This document shows positions 46,194 to 59,629 of a stretch of 64,000 nucleotides of DNA, in pieces; the first letter of the stretch is position 1; the number at the start of each line of letters is the position of its first letter. Source of the stretch: Buddleja alternifolia (taxonomy: Eukaryota > Streptophyta > Magnoliopsida > Lamiales > Scrophulariaceae); NCBI GenBank assembly GCA_019426215.1, contig CM033404.1:5332001-5396000 (forward strand). Reading direction: 5' to 3'. A program made the position numbers and the translations under genes. The notes beneath the pieces are model-generated. The model searched no databases. It was not told the origin of the DNA and saw nothing but the letters and a program-made list of their open reading frames with translations.

Positions 46194-47033
46194 TTAGATT
46201 AATATTATACAATTAAAAAATAATTAATAATTTATCAAAATATTAACTATTTTCGACTCTCGACTCTCGACCAGTGACTCATACTAAATGCTCTTTTATA
46301 GGCTAAAAGAAAATACAAGCAAATACATTACAAAATAATATAGAAACAAATCGTATTTATACTAGCAAAAAATTCATTTGTACTCGTATTTCACTCCTAC
46401 GTCTACGAATCCGTCCATTTCTTCTCATACCTTTTAGCCAGTTTTCTCAACGCAACTTTAGAAAAAATCATAACATAGTCGTACATATTTAACTAACTAT
46501 GATGGGCAGTTTGGCCCGACACATGGAGATTAGTATTTACTTGGGTAACATGGAATGACCCAATTGATTAGTTAGTGGATAGTGGGTTGTACTTGTTGGG
46601 CCTAAATTAGCTAAGAGTTTTCGATTTAATCGACACTAATCACACCATATAGCCCATTTAGAAACTTAGATGGGCCCAATCCATAATTCTTCCAACTTCA
46701 CTTCATGTTAAGGCACACTAGTCGTCAGGTGGTACCACCCACAGAGGATTCGACCCCCTTCATAAAAAGAACTCGCACAAATTGAAACTGATACAGCCAT
46801 GGAAAAACAGAGAAATAAAGAAATACTTACAATTACTTACACAAATCAGAACCTCTTAATTTGATCTACCAATTGTAATTACAATGAATGCAATTTTTGT
46901 CATTCAATAAATTTTTTCTACCAAACTTAGTTAGAAACCCTAAGAATTTCAATTCCTTAAATTATACCACTGCGAAATTCTCCTTCGAAATCTCGATCTC
47001 GATATCCGGTAGCTATTCCGACCAGCGAATGCA
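46194..47033. other. Intergenic DNA and leader of the ZFPL1 gene
   Basis: No ORF of note is present. The last 100-200 bp before 47034 should contain the transcription start. I see no convincing TATA box. Confidence 0.4.
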
Positions 47034-50000
47034 ATGGTGGTCTGTAAATGCCGCAAGGTAATTTGAAAGTTTGATTGCTGATTTTATTTTTGGATTCTGA
47101 GTAATTGATTTGATTCGTCATATTACCTGCATTTCGCTGATTATAGATCAGATCGAGCTTGTAATTCGTTAATTCCGAGATGTTTTTGTTTCGATTTATT
47201 ATTATCAACGTGGATTTATCAGCGCTAGCTACTCTAATCGATCAGAATTGCTCAGAATTAGGATTGATTTTCAGTATTGATATAGTGTTAGGCAGTGAAT
47301 TGGCTTGTTTGGCTCTTTAATTGCAGTGAAATTCAGTGTTTTGATTACTAATGAGAATTGTGATATGTGATGATTTTGTGTAATTTTGCGTTTTGCCAGC
47401 ATGAAAACTAACCAGTTCTGTGTTATTTGGGTATTTAGGCGACGAAGCTGTATTGCTTCGTCCACAAGGTGCCTGTTTGTGGGGAATGCATATGCTTTCC
47501 GGAGCACCAAATTTGTGTGGTATGATTGCTATAATTCACAATCCTTTTTGAGACACTCATGGTCCATAATTATTAAAAAGAATACGTTTTCATTTTAGGT
47601 GCGCACATACTCGGAGTGGGTAATTGACGGAGAGTATGATTGGCCTCCCAAATGCTGTCAGTGTCAAGCTGTGCTTGAAGAGGAAGCAGACCCTCAAACT
47701 ACGCGATTGGGTTGTTTGCGTACGTGTTCCTTCTACTGCATCTTTATATATTGTTTTCTTTTCTTCTATATGATATGAAAGGTTGCTTTCATCTCATTCT
47801 TTGTATCTAAATCATTATTGCGTTCTGCAGATGTTATACATACAAGTTGCTTACTTTCACATATTAAAAGTTTTCCCCCGCACACTGCTCCTGCTGGATA
47901 TGTGTGTCCAGCATGTTCAACTTCGGTATGTTCTGCTCCAGTTGTCATGCCATTTCTTGTTGTTTTGATCAATTTTTTGCTGCTAATATAACCTCTTCTT
48001 AAGGAAAAGTGCGCTTCTTGAATTTAATTGGAAGGTTCAAGGTTGTCAAGATAAACATAGTACTGAATTTTTATGCCCTTGATATCGGGTAATGCTTACA
48101 GGAGACTTGCATCTCTTTACACGAGGTTGAAGCTGTATAGTACTCATAGACGGGTCTTGCTTAAGATTCTTGACTGAAATAGGAGCCTTGCCTTCTTGCT
48201 TAAACTATTAATAAAAATAGCATGAAGTTGAATAATTTGATGAACTTCGTGAATGAAAGCTATGGTTTAGATAGAGGTCGTGATAATTAAACACTAAATA
48301 GCAGATTGTCGAGAGTCTTGATAGCTGAGGGTCTTGATGCTTAGTCGGCATCCTATACTTATGCAGGAAACTTTGAAACATCGGTAGGTAGCCAAATTTG
48401 TTTTTTGTTGGAAGTGGTTGAAAACTTTCACCTGATATTTATTTCCTTCAAAGCTTTTCTTGCATGGATCCATGATATCGTGTTGTCTTTTCCCAGTTTA
48501 TTAAGTCCACCAATACTGTTATTCAAAGACAAAGTGAGAAATAAAGTGTGAGACCAAGCAAGTTTGATGTGTTGGAGTCTCTTATAATTGGTTTTTGTGA
48601 AATGTGTATTCTACCTTCAGCCATCCATAATATCCACCGTGTTCCTCACCCTCAGAAGTTCCTGAAGGGACAAATAGGACTAAATGGTTGCATTATATGG
48701 ACTGTTTTGCTTAAAGATTCACGACAAGTACCATTTTGTTGACTCAGCTTGTAACTTGATATGAGGTCATCTATTTGAACTGCTTTGCTTGCAGAATGAC
48801 ATATTTGATGTTTCAGTCTTACTGTTGAGGCAGACACTATGTGTTGATGAGGCCCAATCTTTTTTATAGTTGAATCAACCAATCTTTTATACTCGTACTA
48901 TTATACCAGATGATTACATAGCTTTAACCCCTATCAAGTACTTGGAGTCTGAGGCTTGAGTTTAGAAAAGTTATTGCAATATGGCATCAAATTCATAGTA
49001 TTGGTAGAACTCTAGTTACCTTGGATTAAAGTCTTTTAGCTTTCTAATATATCACCAACTCTGAGATTAAATCTTTCGTGAATATTTATTTGTCTGATAT
49101 CATGATCCTTGAATACTTCGACGTCTTAGCTTGTTCCCTGGTGTGTGTTTCAATTATTGCTTTACTGGTCGCAGATATGGCCTCCAAAAAGTGTCAAAGA
49201 TTCAGGATCGCGTCTTCATTCAAAACTAAAAGAAGCAATTATAAAGGTAATAACTTATTCTTACTCCCAAGTATAGCTAAGAGCACATTATCTGCGAAAA
49301 CTTTAGTCCATATAAACTGCTGATAGCCTCATAATTTGTTTTGGGAGATAAAATGTATCCATATTTTTATGTGGATTCTGGCCCCTTCATGGACATGGTT
49401 CACAAATTTCAACCGTATTGCTAACTTAAACCATGTTTACATTCTAATTCCTAGTTATCACTCTTTTGTGACTACTTTAGTATTGGAGTGAGTAAATTTG
49501 AACTAGCATTATTACAACATAGTATATTTACCTCTTTATCTATCTGAGATTGTATGCTGAATGCTTAAATTATAATATGTCATGTGGTACAATGTATAAG
49601 CATAATAAATTTCTATATCATAGGGGACAGTTCGATGAAAAACTTCTAGAATCTTTTGAGTCTCATATTGTTGATTTATTTTCCAATTTTAAAAATTAAT
49701 TTATTAAATCATTCCTAGATTTTATATACTTTCTAGTTCTTCTTTTGACAGAATGAAAGTATTTTCCTTCTTAATTTTGCATCAGAACTAATCCAACAAA
49801 TCTATTTTATTCTATTATCAAATTGTGTAGCTTTAACTTATTATAAAACTAGTAAAATAACTAGTTATAGGAAAGCCAACTAAAATTGACGCAAAATATC
49901 AAGTTCTATGTTGAATGTCAATCCTTGCAGGTACTTTGATTACATACACGGAAACAAGAGAAATTTGACATAAACTTGATTATAAATGAATTTTATGATA

Positions 50001-52791
50001 ATGAATATAATTATTGTTGGAAGTTAGTTTTTGCTTTTCTTTTTAATTCTAATTGTCTATAAAAATAAAAATAGAATAAACTTTTACAATAAAATTGTTT
50101 AAAACTTGTCACTAGCACGCCACTTGCCACAACAGTCAAGCGCAACAGTTTGAAGGGTGGAGAGGGCAGTCAGACGCAGTGGCCACAAAAGACAACGGAT
50201 GGAAATGATGGAGGGACTTCCAGATGGGAGAAGTAGCTATGGTAAATGTTGGTGGAGAGATGAAAAGGGTGGGGGTTTGAACTCAGTGGTGACTAGTGGT
50301 GGTAGAATAAACAAAAGAAACAGGGAACACAAAATTGCAAAGCAGGAGGGTAAAGAAGGAGGGGGTCAGCGGTGGCGAAAGTATTAAGACTAGTTGGGTG
50401 CTGATGTGGACATGTATTACATTTTTCACTCCCTTTTTTCTTTCTATGCTTAACATGGAAAGAAGGGAAGACAATTTGAATCTTGGCTCTTGAATATAGA
50501 GAAAGCAAATCAACTTAGCACTTGATAAAATTGGATTGCATTTCTATATATGAACACTAATCGAGCAATGTTAGTAATATTTTTTTTTTACGCTTTAGTG
50601 CATGACTTGCTCCCATTCCCTGCAAGATTTTATTTGACAGGCAAAGTCCCTGGTTTTAATTATGTGCATTAAATTCTACTACTGTTGGCCTCTATTTCAT
50701 ATTTTTGTCGATTGATGAATATTTTGCCATCATGTTGGTCATCGTCTTTCTTTAGTTTCTCTTTCCTGTGTCTGTACTTCCTTAGTATCTCCACCGTGGT
50801 GGTGGGTGGTGGGGATATTGGTGTAGTTTGTCTACCCGGACTACTGGGGAGTTACATTATGTCATGATTTTTTTTGTTGCATCTTATATTATGTTAACTG
50901 TTTTTGCAGACTGGGTTGGAGAAGAACTTGTTTGGTAATCATCCAGTTTCATTTGGAACAGAGCCCCGAAGTCCTCCACCTGCATTTGCCTCAGACCCTC
51001 TGATGCACCCACCTGTTGGGAAAGATGCGGCATCTACTGCAACAGGCTCTGCTAGACCTGCAAGTTTGGAAATTATGGAGATTGACGGACCTAACTCAGT
51101 GACATCATCTTTACATAATCAGGACCCCAATTTCATGAAAAGCACCAGTCCTGTAAGAGCTCTTACGTTTTATTGTCTGTGGCTTTTTCAGTATTCACTT
51201 CCATTTCAGATGGGATGATTTCTGTGTATTTGCTAGTGGTTTCTCACACCTTTTTGTTGCACAGCCTGGTGCAACCACGAGAAAGAGTGCACTGCAAGTT
51301 GAAAGGCAGAACTCTGAGGTTTCATATTATGCAGATGATGAAGATGCAAACAGGAAGAAGTACTCACGAAGAGGTGAGCGTAATTCATGCTTTCTTATTA
51401 TAGTATTTTTGCTCGTATTTACTTTTTTATGTATGTGGAGAAACTTGTGAAATAATCAGCAATTTGGTTAAATGTCTTGTTTTGTTGTGGTCTGTAATGT
51501 TTCCTGGGCTGAATGTCATTTGTTTGCTAGGTTTACAATGTTATACATAGGCCATTTTGCCTTTATTGAAATTCCATTTTCAATAGCAACCTCTTTAGCT
51601 TGTGATTCTCAACTAAATTTAGAACATTTACTTTATTGAGATGGCAAACTCCTAATCAATTTTCATTCGACTATAGTAAGCACTAAGCACCAAAGAAGCA
51701 GCCAGATTTTTATTTTTTCAGGTCCATTCTGGGAAGTGTGTTGATTCTGGTATAGTTTTTCTTTCCCCTCAAAAGCTTGTCGGATGTGAATTATGATAAG
51801 TAATAATCCCAATTCAGTGTCCACAAATAGTACGAGGCATGCATATGGACCCGTTGACCTTTATTTAATATTCCCTATTTGCTGCATGAAGTACCAAGTT
51901 TGCATATTCACTTTTCAGCCTTTAGTGATAGACTATTGGCCCTCGTTCCAGTCTATTCCTGCATTGAGATTGTGTTTTTATACATTGCATGAGGAATCAG
52001 ATGCTAGATGGTTATCAATATTCTGATTGCAGGTGCTAATTCATGATCTTTTTGTATCTGAAATAGCTGAACCATTCGAGTTTAAATTACAGGTACATTT
52101 CGGCATAAGTTCCTTAGATCACTGCTACCTTTCTGGTCAAGTGCATTGCCAACTTTACCAGTGACTGCGCCGCCACGAAAAGATGCAGATGATGCTTCAG
52201 AAGGTCAAGGTCGTGTAAGACATCATAAGTCTTCGAAAATGGATCCAAGGAAACTCCTCCTTGTTATAGCTATCATGTAAGAGAATTCTTTTCCTTGATT
52301 GACAAACATTAAATTTGAATCCATGTAGTCAAAATATTATTTGGTTATAGTTTATAGGTTGCTGCATTTGTGATGGATCAAATCAAAAAGGAAAAATGAA
52401 AAAAAAATGAGCAGCCATTTTTGGTTTAGCTGTTAAAGGCATATCAACTCCAAGTTGGAGACAAAATTAAGTTGTAGCTAATTTTTCAATGTGATACTTC
52501 TGTGGACTTGGATGCTAATTAGGCCTATCAATGGCTAGGCCTTACTCGGACCCACCCAGACCCAAACTGTTTTTTGTTGTTGTTATTGTTGTAATTATAT
52601 TTGTTTTGTTGAATTCCAATCTGATTTTTCATCATGATAATCTTCGTTTGGTTTAATAATGATCAACTAATGGAATTCACTATCTTTTTCGGTTTTTCTG
52701 CAGGGCCTGCATGGCAACAATGGGTATTCTGTATTACAGAATTTCGCAACGTGGTCTAGGCGAAGAGTTGCCTGATGATGAACCACAGTGA
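47034..52791 (+). CDS. ZFPL1: ZFPL1 homologue: B-box/RING-like Golgi membrane protein, nine exons
   Basis: Exons are 47034-47057, 47439-47519, 47599-47719, 47831-47925, 49175-49246, 50910-51152, 51265-51373, 52093-52276 and 52704-52791. All have GT-AG borders with matching phases, giving 338 residues. Residues 4-36 form a B-box-like Cys/His cluster (CKCRK...CGECICFPEHQIC). A RING-like domain spans 54-104 (CCQC...GCLHVIHTSC...CPAC). Then come a WPPKS segment, a Ser/Pro-rich middle part (about 132-215) and a basic stretch KMDPRK. One membrane span at about 303-321 precedes a short acidic tail (GEELPDDEPQ). In animals ZFPL1 is an integral cis-Golgi protein that binds GM130 and supports Golgi structure; the plant role is by analogy. 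A first exon of only eight codons is easily missed by gene finders. Introns 4 and 5 are 1.2 and 1.7 kb and hold no coding DNA. Confidence 0.93.
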
Positions 52792-53107
52792 TCAGTCTCG
52801 ACACATATTGGTGAACCCTCGGTGAGGCCCGGCTGCTTTTGTGTGGAAAACTCAAGTCTTCTTAGTTTCGTTTTTTGTTGTAGAAGATAGTCTCTTGCAA
52901 TAGCAATGTGTTACATGTTTTATTGTTTATAAGATTCTTTTTCCCTTTTTCCCCTGTCCGTGATTTGGACTTCATTTGGAGTTTATCCGCTTTTGAAGGT
53001 ATTACATTTTTCAAATTTGACTGTGTTATTATGTTTAAGTTTATTCACATGTAACAACGCTGTGGGTATTATGTTATTTCAACCAACTTTGTTTGGTAGT
53101 TTTTATC

Positions 53108-53363
53108 TTGGGAAAACACACAGAGACCCCCTCACTTATTGTGTAATTAATTACCAAAACCTCCCTCACCTTTTTGAAAATTACCATAGAGTCCCTCTCG
53201 TGACCTTTTTACAACTACACCCTTGTGTATTTGAATATTCTTATTATTTTATCCTTGTAAATCTTATAAATAGACCTTTGAGGAAGTGTGTTGGTAATTT
53301 TCAAAAAGTGAGGGGAGTTTTGGTAATTACATTATAAGTGAGGGGATCTCTGAGTAATTTTAC
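53108..53363. mobile_element. MULE-type foldback MITE just after ZFPL1
   Basis: Arms of about 85 bp pair ('gaccccctcacttattgtgt' with 'cattataagtgaggggatc'). The flanks are gtttttatc (53099-53107) and gtttttacc (53364-53372), 8 of 9. It lies about 320 bp after the ZFPL1 stop. Confidence 0.7.
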
Positions 53364-53372
53364 GTTTTTACC

Positions 53373-54003
53373 TTTGTATTTTCTATATTTTAGCTTTTCA
53401 TATTCATTATTGCTCATACTTTGTGATTGGATATGCATATTGCAGTTCCGAGTCATAGGCGAATGACACGTTATAAAAGAGTTATTGGTTACATGACAGA
53501 AGAATCCTCTCCCATACACGGATCACTTTGATTATATCGAGAATTAGAATCTTTGAAGTAAATATTTTAAAACTCCAATTTTTCTTTTTGATAACTTAAA
53601 CTTATAATTACATCTGAACTGCACAGCCCATATGAAGCTTAATAGTTTGTGGGTTCAAAAGCCACTTGAAAATTCGTATATAGTATTATTCTCAAATCAA
53701 AGATGATACGTCATAAATACTGTAACACAATTTAATATGGAAATTTGAAAGACTAGTTGGGGCCTTGGGGGTTTTCAAAAGTTGATAACTTTAAATGCTA
53801 ATTATGGGCCAATTTCATTACAATTAAGTATATAGATAATAGTACAGATAGAAAATTTCCATTTAAGATCACCTGTATTTGGTCTGGCCAAGATTGGCCC
53901 ACGAGCAGTAAAGCCCAACTTTGGCCCAAGTCAAGTTGGGCCTATTCTTATTAGACATAATTTGGCCACTTCCAATCAGTAAAGTATGGCCTAACATAAA
54001 GAT
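53373..54003. other. Intergenic DNA
   Basis: AT-rich. Nothing recognisable is present. Confidence 0.4.
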
Positions 54004-54021
54004 AAAGTTTGAGTTGAAAGG

Positions 54022-54169
54022 TTTTGGGTTCGAATCCATACTGCTACAAATTGTGAGTCTCTCCTCCTTCGCTGATCTTAAACAGATTATTTATGGCTCA
54101 AGATTATGACTATCAGCTCGGTTTCATCGGGCTAGGTATTTAGGGTATCACCCTTCGTCTTGAATTTAA
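54022..54169 (+). mobile_element. 5'-truncated SINE (family 1), long duplication
   Basis: The fragment begins at the B-box (gggttcgaatcc) and continues with the family body and tail (cagctcggtttcatcgg, agggtatcacccttcgtctt). The flanks are aaagtttgagttgaaagg (54004-54021) and aaagtctgagttgaaagg (54170-54187), 17 of 18. Confidence 0.8.
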
Positions 54170-54187
54170 AAAGTCTGAGTTGAAAGG

Positions 54188-55044
54188 ATTGTGGTCGATT
54201 AAGCAGTTCAAATTCTTTTGTAGGAGAAAACTTGATCACATTGACAAATCTGTTGAGAAACAAAATAAAAAGATATGTCGTGTGATTGACTTTCATATAT
54301 TTCAGGATATCTTAATGAGCTATATTGGTAAAACATAAAGAAAAATAGATTTTGACGAGAATTTAAGAATATTCCTTATTTAGTACATCCATGTATTATC
54401 TTGAATTCTCTTAAAAATATTTGACATTATAAGTCTTCACATAGATACTTAAGAGTGGAGAGCCCATTTGGTATTTAAGCCCGTCAGATATTTGAAGTCT
54501 GAAATGATATTGACAGATGATTAATTTTCCATTTTACCATTACACAATCCAGGTCAATTTGGTTTTTCAACTATATTTTAATTGAAAGTATAGTTGAAAA
54601 CTAAAATCTAGTAATATTTCTAATATTTTTTTAATTTTGGTTTTGACTTATATTTTGATGAAGTATAAAAAAAAACATATTTTAATTTTTTTCTTTTCAA
54701 ATAGTAATATTTTAGTGTTTGACATTGTAAATGTCAGCCTGTTTAAATAAAGTGTAAATAATATATCCCCTTTAATTCTGCCTAGGTAGTCATTTTCATG
54801 TTTTTCTTTTTGTGTTATGACAAAGTATTGTAGGAATTGGTATACTCGAACATGTAAGTATAACTTTGATCAAACTTAGTAGATGCCTCGGTCTTTTCTC
54901 AAATTGTAGTGGCTAAATTCTAGGTTTGATTGGAATGTGCAACCAGTGATATCTTGTCGATTTATGCTAAATATTGCAAAAGGAGATATGTACTAAGATT
55001 ATTTATTTTATTTCATTCTAAAAGTAACAATTAATCCCAATTAC
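54188..55044. other. Intergenic DNA
   Basis: No gene is seen. Confidence 0.4.
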
Positions 55045-55246
55045 TTTTTTTTTAATTCAAGAGAAAGGGCATACCTTACATATCTAGCCCGACAAATCCG
55101 GATTGATAGTTACAATCTTGAGCTATAAAAACTCTATCTAGCTCCATGAAGTAGTGGAGAGCCACAACTTGTGACAACCTGAAGTCGAGCCCAAGACCTC
55201 TCTCATAAAATGAAAAATATATACCAATAGACCAAGAAGTCCTGGG
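55045..55246 (-). mobile_element. Near full-length SINE (family 1), minus strand
   Basis: Read on the minus strand it has the A-box-like 'ttggtctattggta', a drifted B-box (gggctcgactt), the body 'ggagctagatagagttttta', the tail 'atccggatttgtcgggctag' and a poly(A) (poly(T) at about 55045-55053). The target duplication is not evident. Confidence 0.75.
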
Positions 55247-55502
55247 TTATTTCTTCTTTCATTAATGCACACTTTGATGTCGTTGCCTACTTCATTTTGG
55301 GTCGAAAATGAATTTGAATCAGATCAAGATGGAACAAGGGTAGATGAGGGTAAAACGGGGTGGGCCCATGATCCAATTACAAGTAAGTGGGGCTGGGTCT
55401 CAGGTCTAACCAAACACGACCCATTGCCATCGCTAACTTTAGATGTTATTTGAATAACTAAGAAATGGTCAGTTAAGTCAGTAAAGCATATGTAACGTGG
55501 CA

Positions 55503-55679
55503 CCAAAGAGAGTTGGTTGTGGTGGTACATGTCATGATTTTCTTAACTAGAGATTTCGGATTCGAGCCCTATGGACAAAATTCTCCTTGGGAGAGCTGGC
55601 CCCACACTTCTTGTGGATGTTCCCGACTCAAACAACATTAGGCTGACCCATAGAATTAGGACAGTTGTGGGAAACCAAA
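55503..55679 (+). mobile_element. SINE (family 2), 13 bp duplication
   Basis: The 177 bp element has a B-box-like 'ggattcgagcc' about 55 bp in, 'gagagctggccccac' in the body and a short A-rich end. The flanks are atgtaacgtggca (55490-55502) and atgtaacgcggca (55680-55692), 12 of 13. Confidence 0.75.
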
Positions 55680-55692
55680 ATGTAACGCGGCA

Positions 55693-56910
55693 ATTGGAGT
55701 TAGTTATTGTCCATAACCTGATGACAAGTATATTATGTTAGTCATAACTATAGAAAATATATTTTATTGTCAACAACCACCAAAAATATATTTTATACTA
55801 ATCTGTATAGTATGTGGAGAATTTTGCAACTATTAGAGGTTTGATAGTGATATATAATGCTAATTTTGGCTTCCCAAGGAGTGAATATCTGCACAAAATA
55901 TGCCTAATTTGTAGGGGTCTTTCTTATTAGGTAGAGGGTTTCGAGATCCAAGATAATAATTTGCCACTTAGAAATAATTCAGGGTGTGACAAAAATATTC
56001 ATAAAATGGTATTAATGTGATTCTTTTTGTTTTTTAATTTAACGTGGAAGTTGTTATGATTACAATTATGTTAGATACAAAGTTCATTTGGTAGTGATTT
56101 TACGAAATCACGTAATAGTAATTGTGATTGTATCAAATTTTGAAGTTTAGCATGCACAATTTTAGGTTAAACTTCCCTATATAGAAGGCATCTCACATAT
56201 GATAAATATAATTCGTAATAACTCTAAAAAAAGCAATTTTTTTAAGTTTAAAGAAGAACGAAGGATAATAGAAATGAAAATCTTCGACTTCTTCAAAAGT
56301 TCATCAACTCTTACAAACAACGATTTTTGTAAATTACTTTGAGTTTATGAATAAGTTATGATCATAATTTCAAGAATGTCCTAGTTCTATTTCTTTTCGT
56401 AATGAATTCCATTTAATAATTATAACTATGTGTTATTCTTTTTTCATTTTGAAAATTTATAGAAATAGCTCAACTAGCATAGCTCCGGATAAAAATACTA
56501 TCGATTAATTGGGTTAACTAGATATTCAATAAAATTAGCACAATTTTTCTTATTTCTTGGTTAAATGATCAAAAAATGAAGCCATTGTGTCATTATTGTA
56601 GGGTGGGTGTAACAACTACAACATTTTTTTCCGATTATTTTAATTTTCGTCACGAGACAAACACACTTGCCTAGAACATTAATTAAAGTAAAGGAAGAGC
56701 TATTATTAGATTGTCGTAATAGTGCTAATCATGATCATGTGAGCTAGTCATTTATAATTCTATGAAACAATTAATTACTGATTTATTAATATTATTTGCT
56801 TAGCATATTTTATTTATGTGCATACGTGTTTTGGTCTTACGAGCGTGTGGTTCCGCGCATATAAGGGTCTACCGAACGTATTTTTGTCTAATACTACGTA
56901 CTATATAAAT
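55693..56910. other. Intergenic DNA
   Basis: AT-rich. No gene or clear element is seen. Confidence 0.4.
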
Positions 56911-57054
56911 GGGAAATTCTAACTCATTCTCGGTTCAGCCAAATTCATGTGTATTTTATAAAACAACTTACTAATTATATAGCAAGTGTATATACATTCT
57001 CCTTTTGAAATACGCTTGGATGCGGCCAAATCGGGTCTGAACTAGAATTTTCCC
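56911..57054. mobile_element. GGGAAATTCTAG-family MITE, MULE-type
   Basis: The 144 bp element starts gggaaattctaac and ends ctagaattttccc. Its interior matches 6873-7015 ('aacttactaattatatagcaagtgta'). The flanks are tatataaat and aatacaaat, 7 of 9. Confidence 0.75.
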
Positions 57055-58156
57055 AATACAAATACTTGGCCATGTTTGGCAAAGAACCAAAACCAATAGT
57101 ATATATATAACTAAAGTAAGTAATTAGACATAGTTGAGCTTATCCCAAAATATATACTATCACGAGGATTTTCACATTGATTATTACTAATAAGAATATT
57201 TACAATCAAGTATATTTTATTTATCTCATATATATACTGAACTTCAAACTTGAATTTTTAACCGATCATCTCGGACAAATCGGAAGCATAAAGTGGAAGG
57301 TAATAAAAATAAGTTATTGTGGCGAGGAAAACATTTTAATTAATTTGGAAAGTGTTGGTACTATTGTTTCGTGAAGCAATACAACAATCACGAAAGTTGT
57401 AATTCGTCTAACAAAATCAATTAGCCCAAAATAAAATCAAAGTTGTTAATATTACATGATAATTTCTATAATCATACATTAATTGAAACTTCAACTTGAC
57501 AGCGTGTGGATCTTTCTCTAATTTATTGGTAGTTGTTAGCTGTTGTAATTTAGTATTAGTGCTATATGCTGATTGATGATTCATATTCATGATGTAATTG
57601 ATACATTTAACCGATTATCTCAAAAAAAAAAAAAAAAAAAAAAACTTCAACTTGATGCCCTATGGCCTTGATTATCAACCTAAATTAATTACTACTTGAA
57701 TTATGTCTTATCGTAGAACAAGCCTTAATTCTTTTAATTAGTTCTACTTTTGTGTTGTCATTACGTATATTAAGAAATAATCTTGTATTTTTGTATGACT
57801 TTGTTATAATTGAGACTTATATATATATATATATATATTATACTCCATATATAATTATGCAAAAGTATTTTACATTGTTGAAATGACAATCTATGACTTA
57901 TGTATCTAAACATACAAAGTCATATATGAGTTGTTACAATGTTGGGTGTTTGCACAATATTGTGGATTGGAGCATCTGTCTGAGAAATGGAAACAATTCC
58001 AAATTAGGTCACCTATTATTAAAGCTAATCAAAGAAACTATAACAAACGCATCAAATGTCATTTCCTTTAATCATAGTCTTATTTTATTTTACGGATAAA
58101 GGGATCTTAATCAGAATATGCTACAATTTAGTATTTTTATTTGCACTTCATCTGAT
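57055..58156. other. Intergenic DNA
   Basis: No gene is seen. A poly(A) run at 57622-57644 and a TA tract at about 57820-57840 are present. Confidence 0.4.
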
Positions 58157-58165
58157 TAATTGTTA

Positions 58166-58420
58166 GGGATAATTACACTCACACCCCCTCAATGATGGAG
58201 TAATTACACAAACCTCCCCTCACTAATTGATAATTACAAACACACCCCCTCATGTTAAATATTCTTACAATTTTACCTCTGTGTGTAACAATTTTTACAA
58301 TTACACCCCATGTAAATTTTACAAATAGACCCTCGAGGGGGTGTGTTTGTAATTATCAATTAGTGAGGAGAGGTTTGTGTAATTACCCCATCATTGAGGG
58401 GGTGTAAGTGTAATTATCCC
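58166..58420. mobile_element. MULE-type foldback MITE with perfect 9 bp duplication
   Basis: Arms of about 88 bp are almost perfect inverted copies (GGGATAATTACACTCACACC at the left; inverted right GGGATAATTACACTTACACC). The flanks are taattgtta at 58157-58165 and 58421-58429. High arm identity suggests a young insertion. Confidence 0.88.
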
Positions 58421-58429
58421 TAATTGTTA

Positions 58430-59031
58430 TAGTGGGAAGAACATGAACTCACTATATTATTACCGAAGTCAACATAGCTTGTGAATTAAGAAATGCAATG
58501 TATTAATTAGCTGATAATCTAGGTCATTGTTGCTAACATTGCTGCCATTTGATTGAGAATAAAAAAGGAGAATAAAATTATCCTGGCAAGCTTTATAAAT
58601 GATTGAGAAAAAAAGAATAAATTAAGAACAAATTAGATTAAAGAAAAGGGATATTTTTCAGCAATTCCCTATTGGTATGTCAATGTGCAAATGCAATTTT
58701 GAACTAAAAGGAACATGAACTTTATTGAAACATTATTCCTTTAGGATAAATTAATAAGATTGCAATTCTCACATAGTGTAAGTAGTAAATAACAAACATT
58801 TAGCACCGAAAATGTTTATTAGACATCACAATTTGAGCAAGGCAAGGATAACAAGTTAACAATAGTAAGAATGACATTATAGTAGAGAGGAGCTCGATTT
58901 AATTAGCAAGTTATGACCTAGATATATATGTAAAAAGTTGTAATGCAAAATAATCATGTCTAGACTAGGAAATATTCAAGGGAAAAATTCATCATTGATT
59001 CAAGAATTGAGGAAGAAATAACATCTCAGAC

Positions 59032-59085
<54 letters not shown>

Positions 59086-59208
59086 ATGAATATGTATGCA
59101 TTTTGTTGACTTTGAAATATACGTACACCGCGGAGATGCTGAATGCAGTCCAAAAATTTGTGGTTTGTCACTCTAAATTCGAGATATGATGAAGGTTCAA
59201 ATTAGAAA
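58430..59208. other. Intergenic DNA with microsatellite
   Basis: No gene is seen. A compound (TA)n(TG)n microsatellite occupies about 59035-59086. Confidence 0.45.
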
Positions 59209-59217
59209 TTTTCCTTC

Positions 59218-59629
59218 GGGTAAAATGTATTATTGATCCCAACCTATATCTGTCGGAGCACTTTGTACCTAACCTATTAACTTTTACACTCGAATACCCA
59301 ACTTTTATAAATTATGACAAGTCCACTAGATGAATAATTTGGAATATTCCCTCCGAAAAGTTTGTCATGTGTCTTAGGCATGACCGCATTGTGTACCAAA
59401 GTACACATATCATGCAATGCATAGGTAGTCGGGTGTACAAAATGTCATAGGATAGGGTGCAAAGTGCACATATCATGCAATATATAGGTAGTCGAGTGCA
59501 CAATCTTAAGTCAAAGGTTGAGTACTCGTCACAATTTACAAAAGTTGACTATTAGAGTGTAAAAGTTAATAGATTAGGTATCAAAGTGCTTCTACCGACA
59601 TAGACTGGGGTGGAAGATGCTTTTTACTC
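59218..59629. mobile_element. MULE-type foldback MITE with perfect 9 bp duplication
   Basis: The element starts GGGTAAAATGTATTATTG; inverted from the right it reads GAGTAAAAAGCATCTTCC. The arms of about 110 bp share 'acctattaacttttacactc'-type words. The flanks are ttttccttc at 59209-59217 and 59630-59638. Confidence 0.85.

Noticed and set aside
50157..50513. Purine-rich ORFs in ZFPL1 intron 5
   Set aside because: They lie wholly within an intron whose borders are fixed by conserved exons, and no similarity is recognised.
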